From Clytia hemisphaerica (lineage: Eukaryota; Cnidaria; Hydrozoa; Leptothecata; Clytiidae), in the NCBI GenBank assembly GCA_902728285.1, contig CACVBU010000885.1, forward strand, positions 148,304-212,303: 64,000 nucleotides of DNA, given 5' to 3'. Shown piece after piece: positions 21,561-32,700 of this stretch (position 1 is the stretch's first letter; each line of letters begins with the position of its first letter). The position numbers were made by a program, and so were the translations under genes. Under the pieces are notes generated by a model. It was not told where the DNA came from. It saw only the letters and a program-made list of their open reading frames with translations, and made no database searches.

Positions 21561-22683
21561 CGAAGGCATTTAAATGTGGTTAGACTAGGTACACACACAG
21601 TCATACTGAAACACCATAAAGTGAAAGTATATAGCTATAAACTCAAAAGGTCTAGCTTCCTGAAGGCACGTCTCTTCATTGTCTGCCGCTGCGATCATCT
21701 TAATGGCTTCAATCCTTTTTGCTTGGAGAAAAGATTGTATCATGAAAAAGTACTATGCATTTGAAAAAAATTTAGGCGCATTTCAACTTTTCTCGACTGT
21801 ACTTCTGAATGGACGACAATGGCATTCCTTTATTTTTCTTTTGACCAACAACATAGAAGATTTTGCTTGAGAAGTGCAATCACAGCGTACGCAAGTGGAG
21901 CCCGGGCCTTATTGGTTTCTATTTAAGATGGCACAGAACTTTTTGATAAATTTTATACGCAGTATCCTCTTGACTATTGTTTATTAGGCAAAGTAGCAAT
22001 AGAGAATTGTTGAAATATACTAGCAGCCAATGAAAAAAAACAAGCTATTTCTGATTGGTTACCTTGGTGATTTATTCACCGCTATATATTTTGCCTACAA
22101 TCTAAGATGTCTGCGGCATTATCAGAAAAGGTCTATTTAGTGAATAATAATCATGACATATATTGTTGTAAGAAAGAAACTAGGAGATGTGAAAACGAGT
22201 AAACTAAAGATACCATAATTTTTGAAGTCAGCTAATTTTTCAGCCTGAGGTCAGCTTTTTACAAAAAAAGTCAGTTGTTGCAGACGAAAAGTAGCTAAAA
22301 AAATTCCAAAAAATTGAAGAAAAAAAAACATTTACAAATTTTTTAGGCGCAATTTTTTGACTGAAATATGAATTTGCTCGGGATGCCACAAGCAGACCCA
22401 ACCGAACCATATACTTTTCGAAAACTACATCAAAAACTGAATTTAGAAATGTTGTAGTTACCTTAATAAGGGAATTTAGTTTTACATTACTCATATAGGT
22501 TGCTAGACGTGTTTTTCAAAAGGAAATGGGCAAAATTTGAACTTTTTTATAAGCACATTATCAACTAGACATATAGCTTACGTAATTACTCAAGTTTTAG
22601 ACAAGACAGATGTATTTTTTGCACATAAACTTGTAACTTGAAATAATATTTTGTGTTTAGGCATGAACTATTGTTTACTACAA
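21561..22683. other. No supported gene
   Basis: Several 60-85-codon frames exist on both strands, but none has splice context, recognisable domains or non-random composition. No inverted repeat was noticed. Confidence 0.35.
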
Positions 22684-23157
22684 GTGTTTGCGGAACGACC
22701 GTTTTGAGGGCGCGAAGCGCCCGAATAGGGAGTGTAGCATCCTTTCTCTAGATCTGCGCGTGGCGTAAAAAAATCTGTATATGTACGAAAATTTCTGAAA
22801 ATGAGCCGGTGGGATGGCGAAATATCGACTTTGCTTTGTGTTGGATGGGATCAAAGTTAGTTTAGCACTATTAGAAGTATTTGTTTCGTAAAATACTTAT
22901 TTTAATAGAATGTAATCTATATTTGCGGAACGACCGTTTTGAGGGCGCGAAGCGCCCGAATAGGGAGTGTAGCATCCTTTCTCTAGATCTGGGCGTGTGA
23001 CGTAAAAAAATTGTATATGTTATATGTACGAAAATTTCAAAAAAAATCGTAGGGTGACATATCGACTTTGCTTCGTGTTGGATGGGATCAATTTTCTGTA
23101 GCACTATTAAAAGTATCTGTTTTGTAAAAATAATTATTGCAATAGAATATGATTGAT
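22684..23157. repeat. Two tandem ~237-bp units with GCGGAACGACCG ends
   Basis: Units 22684-22920 and 22921-23157 both begin TTTGCGGAACGACCGTTTTG, followed by the hairpin GGGCGCGAAGCGCCC and GAATAGGGAGTGTAGCATCC, and both continue to GCACTATTAxAAGTATxTGT. GCGGAACGACCG is the inverse of the CGGTCGTTCCGC hairpin at the 3' ends of the Helitrons (26400 and 36092), so these are plausibly Helitron 5'-terminal pieces or short derivatives. Confidence 0.6.
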
Positions 23158-25204
23158 ATCAAAAGTATTATAAAGTAAGACTTTTGATTAAAATTGCAAC
23201 TTTTGTACAATTAATAGTAAGAGTGTCAAAGCTTTATCTCCTTTGCTTTTTTCCCGCTTGTTCCAGATGTCTGGGCCCAGTCATTTTTTCTGCGTTTCAT
23301 TTTCAAAACAACAAAGATGGCCCTGAAAACCAACGAATCTCTTCGGTTTTTGAGGTGCATGCATTAACCTTTGGATTGATTATGGCCCATTGAAAGGTAA
23401 ATCTTCAGTTTTTTTCACCTTTATAGTTTCAACTACCTTTGGAATGTTACATTAGTACTTTTTCTTTGTGTTGACTTTTTTGTATTAAATTGGATTTCAT
23501 CTCATAAAACAAAATGTTTTTTTCTCGGCCATGTGTTTCATGGCTATCATATGGCCATCTTTCCACAGGCTTATTTTTATTAATATGGGTCGTGTGTTTA
23601 TTCAATTTTACTCTAACTATAATTATTTTCATCTCTTTTCTCTGTCTTCAGGGTTCAGGTGAAGGAGCTTGATTGATGTAATGGGTGACTTTTAACTACC
23701 GATCGGCCGACTGGCTGAATCAGCAGTGTTTCAGAGTTTTGGTGGGTGAACGTGCACAACAAAGAAGCAGCATAAAGCCAAAATATACATAGCATTATGA
23801 CTGTATAAACAGATTGTGATTGATGGAGAATAATAAAAATGGTCCTGACCTGCTGAATATAAATTGTGCCAGTTCCATGTTATTCCGTGCAATGTTTACG
23901 AGACAAAAGAGAAGACTGTACTGGAAAGCAGAATCAAAATGATAATTACTAGTTGCTATTTTCGTCATTGAAGATTTCTTCAATATTTATTCGATAATGA
24001 ATGGAATCATTTTGATTTGCCTTGATTGATTGTTGATTCCATTTTATCGCTTGCTGACTCTCGAGAGATTTTTGTTTAACATTGGAGCTTGATCATCATC
24101 AATTAGAATAATGCCGATTTATATTTGTACGATACAGTAAAGTGATAACAAAAGCATGATTGATGACTTTAGCCCAAAAGACAACTTAAATGATAAAAGT
24201 ACCGATATGTTACTTTTGATGCTAGCTCAAATATATTTTCAAACAAGATATCTTTTACAAAAAAGTGTTTTTTACCGGCAAATCAACTTATATTTTCATA
24301 ACTCTTTGACTTGTTGGGATTGGGTTGTGCTTCATTGTCTAATCGCACGATGAGTTATTTTTTCTTATTTGGCGCCCCTTCATAGAGAGGAATTAATCGT
24401 TGTAGATAACGCTTATTATTACCGCCTTAATAAATAGTAAAGGCATTACTTTAATATACTTATATGAATTATAGAAGTTTTTGAATTTTATTCTGCAAGG
24501 CAAGGTTCTTGAAAAAATTAGTTTGGACTGGTTTGGATTGATTTTATAAATGAAATATTGGGAACATCTTTTTGCTGAACACACAATATCGCAAAAATAG
24601 ACTCACAAAATAACAAAATTTCATCACTCAAAAAATCTTACTAGTCTTGATAAGTTACTGGAAATTATTGCTAGGCTGCTGATTCCTTTTCGGAAAATTG
24701 ATACTACATTTGAAGTGAATGATATCATAAAGAGGTAGCACATTTTAAGAGATTGTATACTAGGTTCTAATGGCTGAAAAGCTCAAGAACTTCTTTCAAA
24801 CTACGCACTATTTTCTTTTAAATTTTGAAGGGAAATGTATAATATAATTTTTGAATTGTTGATAAATTTGTCTTTGTAAAAGTTTTATAGAGAGCTAAGT
24901 AATTGTTTCAAAAACTCACAAAAAGGTGGGATAAAAGTCTTTCAATTTGTTCAGATAAACTACCAGCCTAAAGCCTAATGTAATATCTTTGTTGTTGGTC
25001 ATTCAGCCATTGCACAAGATGTGTGTTCTTTTTTGTCACTTGCACTATTTTTTATAAGAACTAGTAAATTTTTTTAAAGGTTTGGCTGTCCTTGTTTGCA
25101 CATTGAGCCTGAAATTGTTTTTGAATTGCTCAAAACCCGGCGTATTTATTTTTTGAGCCTCGTATTGTTCTTATAAAATTCTTATAACAAAGAAAGACGA
25201 AAGC

Positions 25205-26307
25205 ATCCAACGAGGACCTTTTTTTAAATATCTGTTTCCCAGACATAGCCTTCCTGGAAAATTTGATCTGTTGGCCGAATATTTCAAAAATCTTATTCCT
25301 AGAAATGAAGATCTGTTTCTCCGCAAAACCTAAATTTTTAATCTCAAAGTATCTTTCCTAGAAAATTTGATCTGTTTCCACAATTTTCAGAATTAAAATT
25401 TTGATCTGTTTTCCCAAATAGGATATCTGTTCCCCTCTCCTGGAAATTTTCATCTGTTTCCCTTTCTTTTTGTTATTGATATCTCATTCCCCCATAAAGT
25501 TCAATCTGTTTCCAATGCAATATCATCTTTTTTGGAAACAGATATCTGTTTCCCAATTTATCATGTCATCTCCTAGAAATATTGATCTGTTTCTCTCTGA
25601 TGACGTCATCAGCTGGAGCGGGGAAACAGATAGTTTTAACCCTATTCAACCTAGGCTTTTAGGGGCGGTTCAGAACTAGGGGGGGGGGCTTTTCCTGTAC
25701 CACCCCTTAACTTTTGATCTAGTAGGTCTTTTTGAATGAAATTTGGCACACAAGATCCTTGTCACGTAAGGTAACTTTTGACAAAAAATTTTTTCGATGA
25801 CGTCACTCAGCATGCCCAAAGTGAGCAAAAACCGAAAATTTCCTTTGTTCTTATAAATAGCTATTGTACTCTAACAAAGGCTTTAGAGAAAAGTTGTCTG
25901 AGTTTAAAATGCCTATTTTATCCTAAATATTCAATATATTACGGTTTAAATGATATATTTGACATCAAAAATAAATTTGTATTAGAAAAGTGTCAATTTT
26001 TGTGACACCTTACTGTCAGAAATGTCATCATGCTCAAGGTGTGAAAATATTTAGGTGTCAAATTTTTTTTTATTTTGAAGCTAAATAAAAGTTAGGAATT
26101 TACAGAAAATTTCACGGCAAAAGCTCTATTATTTCAAAAACTATTACCAATAGTTTGACCTCCGAACAGAAAGAGCCCCCCCCCTAGGCCGAATAGGGTT
26201 AAGGAAAAGGTCTCCTAGAAAATCGGATCTGTTTCCCCATTTTTCAAAAAAAGCTCTCTCCTGGAAAAGGGAAACAGATATTTCGGGGAAATGGGCTCGT
26301 TGGCTGG
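25205..26307. mobile_element. TIR element of GATCTGTTTCC repeats, inside Helitron copy A
   Basis: Ends CATCCAACGAG...AAATATCTGTTTCCC are mirrored by GGGAAACAGATATTT...CTCGTTGGCTG. The body is a degenerate tandem array of TCCTAGAAAATTTGATCTGTTTCC-like units. The array is itself split by the TTAA-flanked element 25640-26198 and resumes after it. The Helitron 3' sequence resumes outside it. Confidence 0.6.
25640..26198. mobile_element. piggyBac-like non-autonomous element, copy 2 (TTAA target)
   Basis: TTAA at 25636-25639 and 26199-26202 flanks CCCTATTCAACCTAGG...CCTAGGCCGAATAGGG. The interior shares TAACTTTTGATCTAG and AAATTTGGCACACAAG with copy 1 (5059-5807). Internal frames are not coding. 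It interrupts the GATCTGTTTCC repeat array. Confidence 0.65.
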
Positions 26308-26371
26308 AAAGAGTTGAGTTGGAAAACATTATCAATAAAAGTTTGACTTATAAAAATAATTTGTTAGTGTC

Positions 26372-26437
26372 GAAATTTCTTCGCTTTGCGAAAACGGAAC
26401 GGTCGTTCCGCAACCCCTTTTATGTTGATTTGAGTAT
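26372..26437 (+). repeat. Helitron 3'-terminal sequence, copy A
   Basis: Over 60 bases starting GTCGAAATTTCTTCGCTTTG and ending CCTTTTATGTTGATT recur without visible change at 36062-36123. Inside is the palindrome CGGAACGGTCGTTCCG, a likely terminal hairpin. The two copies bracket the Helitron ORF. Confidence 0.6.
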
Positions 26438-26772
26438 TATAATGTAAGATTTTTTATGACAATGGCAACTTTTGTACAAATAATAGTAGTAGTGTCAAAA
26501 CTTTATCTCCTTTGCTTTTTTCCCGCTCTTCCAGATGTCTGGTCCTAGGCCTTTTTTGCGTTACAAAAATATTTTTTGTAGAATTTTGAAACTTTTCAAC
26601 ATCGCTGGTTTTCAACCTCACAGAAGTTTGAATTTGTCAAGGTATATCTTTGATGTTGAATGATTTGAATATTTGGGAGCTAATAATTTTTTGAGCAATT
26701 ATTATTTGGGTCTAATAATTTCTGGCTTTGAGTTAATAGAAAGTTTTGTTGTTTTTGTTTTGTTTAATAATA

Positions 26773-29700
26773 ATGTTAATTCCAATAAACATTGATAACA
26801 TTGAAAAATTGTTGAAGAATACTGAGAAAATTTGTGCTGCTACTAACAATTATAGACGGATAGAGATACCAAAGTCCTGGCCTCAATACAGCACTGTCCC
26901 TGCCATATTAGAAACTGCATGTAGTAACGGGTTGAATGTTTTCTGTGTAAGTGAAACACCTGGTGACGGTAATTGTTTTTATTGGGCAATAATTGAACAG
27001 CTACGCGACCGCGCTGATCTTAGTGGGGATATTTCTGCTTTGCGTTTACGGTACCCTAATCATCATTTATTGAGAAGTGCTGTTGTTGAATTTGTAAGGT
27101 CTGAAAGCCTTCTATCAGAGGAAGAGTCACCATACATATTTCAGTACAAGGCTTTTTTTGAAACAGGAGCTGTGCGGATTGTTAGAGCAGAAGGTTTCAG
27201 CTGGAATCAATTCTTAAATCAACAACTATGTGATACTGTTTACACTACAGAGGTTTTCGTTAAAGCTACTGCTGTTTTACTTGGAAAAGATATTTGTGTC
27301 AGTTCTGAGCAATGCCGTCATGGGGATCCCTTAAACAGAGTAACGTGTTCATGGGATAGTGAGGCCCAGTTTGATGCACATGAACCAGTAGGCAATTTTT
27401 TTTTGATAGCAAATGTCAATGGAAACCATTTTCAATCACTACTACCTGGTACTGCGGGACTCTTCAGTGATGTACACAACCACGGTTATGTTTTATTGCC
27501 TGAGATTGAAACAGACATTGATTTTTCCATATCAACAAATGTCTCTAAAAGGAAAACTCAAATTGCTTTAGAAAATGATGACTTTGGGGGGAATCAAGCA
27601 AAACGTATCAAGTTGTCTTCTATCACTATTAATTTAAACCCTATTGAGTTTGATCTGAGGGAAAGATGTTTGAATAGTGGGGTAGAATACATTGGTGCTG
27701 GTGAGCATGAATCCATGTCTGAAATGAAAAAACGAAGACAAAAGTTGAGCATGTCAATTATTGGCAAACAGAAAATCGTGTCTGCTGAAAAAGAACTTAA
27801 ACACTTGTGTGTTGAAAAAGGTGTAGACTACATCACACCACCTCTTATTGAATCTGCAAAGGAAAGGAAAAATAGGAGAAGCAGAATACGTCGTCTTTTG
27901 AAACAAGCAAATAAGGAAATTACTGCAAATGTCAAAACTAAAGAGGGAAGTACTAAAAATGTAGAAAATGGCACATCTCGACCTCTACCACTACCACAAG
28001 CTAACAATATATCAGATGCTAATACATCAGTTTCAAATGAGAATTCTACAACAAGCCTACATTCTAATCCACGTGTTATTGAAGCAGCAAACATTTTTGA
28101 AGAAGGTGAATTGAAACACGAGATTAAAAAATGCAAAATTTGTAATGAAGTGAGGACTGTTTTCCACCAAGCTCCTCAAGTACAGCCTATTTTGAATAAA
28201 AATGATTTGTTTCCACCTTTTTCATGGTCAGTAAGGGAAGACGGTAAGTGCAACAGGTGCTATCAAGAGGAAAAAAGTAACAGCAAGAGGAAAAACCCTA
28301 GTGCCGCTCCTAAGTTTTCAGGTATTTTCACAAATAATGACATTGAAGGTAATAGAGTCCCTCATAACAATATGCACTTTGAAAATATACCCCCTTATTT
28401 ACAAAAGTTGACTCTTCTTGAAACTGCTATGATTTCAAAGATTAATACCATAACGAATATAACCATACTAAAATATGGAATGCTAAGAGGCAAAGGGCAT
28501 AGCATAGCTGTCCCAAATGACATGAAGATAGCAAAAACTCTACCAAATCTCCCTCAAGAAGTAGGCATTATATTGCTAAGAAAGAAAGGTGCGAATGGTG
28601 AAGTCTTAAAAGAATACACCGTTAGGCGCGATTTTGTTGAAAAGGCATTGACAGGCCTTGTCTTTGGTTGGCCTAATGGGGGTATAGAAAATGCTTTACC
28701 AAATTACAAAATATACGATGGGCCAGATCATATGAATACACCTTTGAAAGGACGTTACTTTGAATGGGCTCCCAATCCTTTTTATTTTGATGTTATTATT
28801 GACTTTTCGAGGTTAAATGAATTGCCTCTAGATGGTAAACAAATATGTCCTGGAGTTCCTAATTTAGAGTTTAAAACAGAGATTCCTAATTTGAATAAAA
28901 ATTTGTCTGACGGTCAGCAAGGATGTTCAGATCTGGAAAATACTCACTCAGGTATTGTGACCCCCCTTGAACCCAACGACATCAATAAAAATATCGAAAA
29001 ACTATTAGAAACACTAATTGGTGATGGGGAGACAATTCAAAATGTTGTACGTCTTCAAAGAGTTGGGGTTGCAGAATTGAGCAACAATAAGCGTGATCTT
29101 GTGCCTGAACGGAAAACTTGCGGTTTTTTTGCAATGGCCTTTCCAACAATATTCATTAATGGTTCAGCTGATATCACCATTCCTCAGTTGACATCTCCAG
29201 ATTATCAAGAGTGGGTTGATCATATTTACCATTGTGGTGACAATCGTGTGAGCTCTCATCCAACCCTACGTTTTTTACTCCTTAATCTTGGTATGCGAGA
29301 AAGGGCTTTAAATCAAGGTTCATTTATTGTGGCCCAACAATTACATGATGCACATCTTTCCGTTGAAGAATTGCGTGAAAATTTAGAGAATGGAGACCAG
29401 TCAGTTCCAAGGAAGTTAATCAGTGTCGGGGCTAAGTTTGCCAACAGTGACCCATATTGGAGGGACCGTAAAATAGAACTTGATAATCTTGTTTTGTTTA
29501 GAAAGATTGAATGTGGAGATCTGCCTGCTTACTTTGACACCAACTCAATGGCTGAACATCATTGGGATCCCCTCAAACAGTTACTTGCAAAGTATGAGTC
29601 TGTTGTAAAAAATGTAACGTTTGAATCTGTTAAGGAGAAAATTGAAAATGATTTTTCATACCACAGAAGATTAGTGCTATCAAATCTTCATATTGTCACA

Positions 29701-32700
29701 AAGTATTTTGAATGGAGGACTTTGAATTATTATAGGACTGTTGCAAAGGAGCTCTTTCAAACATCTGATATGTGGATAAGATATGAATTTGCGAAAGGTC
29801 GTGGTGAGATCCATAGTCATGCTATCATTTTTAGTGAGTCTCATGCAAAAAAAATAGAAAATGCAATGTCCCTGATAACGGACGATGGGAAAGGTAATAC
29901 GGATACATCTGAAGCTGCTAGTGAACTTCATAATTTGCTTCAGACAGATTTTGAAAATACAGAGAATTTTCACTCTCCAAATTTAGTATCCATGCACCCA
30001 GCAGGTGGCCATGAGGAAATTGATGGCAATGGTTATAGAGTGTGGGTCCCCAACAAATCAGAATGGCCTAAGCCTGATGGAGACTTTGAACCTCCAAATT
30101 TTAATCCTCTTTCAGAGAGGCTTTCTGAACATTCAAGCCAAGAGTCGATGAGACAATTTCATATTGCCTTGACCAATAAGGTTGGCTTGCATAAATGTAA
30201 TAGTACTTGTTTGTCCAAAAAGGGGGGTGCAACATCAAAACGCTGTAGATTCCACTTTGGGAAAATTGATAGTGAGACCAAAACCTCAAAAGGAAAAGAT
30301 ACTCATCCATTCCATTCACTTGTTACCAGTGGTGAACATCCACGTTTTGAAGGAAATAGAGATCACCCTTTTTTAATTTCACATATTAAAGCTCGTTTGC
30401 TAACATGGCTGGCTAATTCAGATACACAAGCCATAATTGATCAAGACTTAATGGCTCTTTTACGGTACATCTGTCAGTATGCTTGTAAAGGTGCAGCCTC
30501 AACAGATGACTTCGTTCGTTTGTATAAGCATTTATTAGATCGTAATACTGATGTTACATCTGTCAGGAGTATTGCTCATCAAATACTCATGAAAATCATT
30601 GGGATGATAGATATGCCAGCAGCAGCTGTTGATTTTTTAAATAGTGGTGGTCATTTGTTTCATTGTACCCGGCGCTTCAGGAGAATAGGTCTCAGTGGTT
30701 ACCGTGCCATAAATTCAAAGCCTTATGATGGCAATGCAACAAAGGAAACACCTTTGGAAAAATTTTTGAGTGAAAAACGCCGAAAACAATATCCCAATAT
30801 GACTTTGTATAGTTGGGCACAAATATGTATATGTTCACCTAAATGTGGGAAAAGCCATGTCCCAGTTTTCACGGGTATTCCAACTCTTCCTGTGTGGCCA
30901 CTGGAAGAGGATTACTGTAAAGGCCAGTTGATGATTCATTCACCAGGAACATGGGAAAATGTTGATGAACTGAAACGAGGAAAAGAAACTTTTCTGGAAG
31001 CTTTCTTTGAGTATTTGGAAAGTGATTTATGCCCAACAGTTGTGAAAGAACTTGTAAAGAATGCCAAAAAAGAAAATGACAAAAAGGTTGAGAGAGATCA
31101 GAGAAGAAGAAACAGAAGGAAAGATTGTGCCTCTACTGAAAGCTCATCCGAATATGATTCTGAATCTGAGGATGAGTTTGAAAATGAAATCAGAAACGAA
31201 AATGAGTTTATGAAATACTTGGCTGAGAATAGACCTCAGGAGTTTGAGGATTTGAACGTCTTCAGAGATCTGCCTGATGGTGGAGAAGGCTTTGATTGGC
31301 ATCAGTATGCAACTCAGTGTTTTGGAGGTGATTGGCCTGAAGGTGCATCAGATTGGCTTGAAAACATCTCAAAGGTTGCAGAAGAAAGGCAAAGGGCTCA
31401 AAATCAGGATTGTGATTTACCACCCAACATTGATTTATTGAAGGCCAATCCGCTTCAAAGAGTGATCATAGCCATCAACATCCTGAATATCATGTCAAGT
31501 ATTAACAATGAAAGTCAGGATAAGGTGCGTCTTCTAGTTCAAGGGACAGCGGGGAGTGGTAAAACGTTTACCATTGTTGCCTTAACTTATTTGGCTCGAA
31601 GATCCTGCAATCGTAACAATGCTGTGATGAATCTAGCACCAACAGGAGCTGCGTCTATTCTCCTACCCTTAGGACGAACCGTTCACTCAACAACAAGCAT
31701 ACCAAGAGTGAAGAAAAAAGAATCCAAAACATTGCAGTTAACTGATAAGCCATTAAATAGCATATCTCTCACTGCCCTACGTAATCTAACTGGTAGCACT
31801 CTGGAAGGTAATTCTATGAAATTGATGACTTTGAATTTAGATGAAAGAGGTATGTATAGTCACCGTGTCTTAGCATGGTGTAGTCAACGTTTTAGAGAGG
31901 CCACGTGTGATTTTTCCAACAACTTTGGTGCAATACCAGCTGTGAATTTTTTTGGAGATTTGGGTCAATTAGGGCCTGTTGATGCAAAAGATTTACACAT
32001 TGAGCCATTATCTTCAGATTCTCCTGATAAGCTTGCAGGTTATGCAATCTATCGTACATTTTCACATTGTATTGTTTTGAATGAGACAATGCGACAAGGG
32101 CCAGATCAAATTTCTTTTTTGGAAATGTTATTGAGAATTAGAGAAGGTAAACTGAATCTGGACGATTGGAAGACAATTAATTCTAGGTATGAAGGAGATC
32201 TTCCTGAGAGTGTGAGAGAAGGTTTTAAAGCAGATACATGTCTAACTGTCATGGAAACATGGCAGGAAGTCAATGTTGAAAATCACAACAAACTTTTTGA
32301 TTTACAAATCCCTGTCGGTACTATACCCAGCAAAGGAAAGGGTCGCCACCACACTCAATCTGTTAATCAGATGGGCCAAATACCTGCAATTTCGTACATT
32401 GCTGTTGGAAGTCGAGTACTTTTGACAAAGAATCAACTCAGTCTAACACCTCTAGGTTTGAATAATGGAGCCATTGGGAAAGTGGTTGCAATTTTGTATG
32501 CTGAGGGTGAGGGACCTCCATCATTTCCTGAAGCTGTTGTTGTTGATTTCCCACGATATAAAGGCCCAAGTTGGATTCCAGAACACCCCACATGGGTTCC
32601 TATACCTGTCAATGAAGCGCGGTGTGATAATAACTGTTGCTCTAGAAGGGGGTTGCCGTTGATGCCTGGTTATTGTATTCCAATCTCAAAAAGTCAAGGT

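Larger units (their letters stand above)
23160..26437 (+). mobile_element. Defective Helitron-like copy A
   Basis: Its first ~130 bp (AGTATTATAAAGTAAG..., GTACAATTAATAGTAAGAGT, CTTTATCTCCTTTGC) match the region at 26446-26570 just before the intact Helitron ORF. Its last part (TCTAATGGCTGAAAAGCTCA near 24766, GAGCCTCGTATTGTTCTTAT, and the terminal GTCGAAATTTCTTCGCTTTG...) matches 35779-36123, the 3' end of copy B. The coding region is missing. A 1.1-kb element (25205-26307) is inserted in its 3' part. Copy B begins immediately after it. Confidence 0.55.

Noticed and set aside
26746..26772. Start of the Helitron ORF at TTG 26746
   Set aside because: TTG is not a normal nuclear start; the first in-frame ATG at 26773 is preferred and leaves the OTU domain complete.
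29680..29973. Antisense frame within the Helitron ORF
   Set aside because: Opposite strand of a conserved HUH domain; no independent support.
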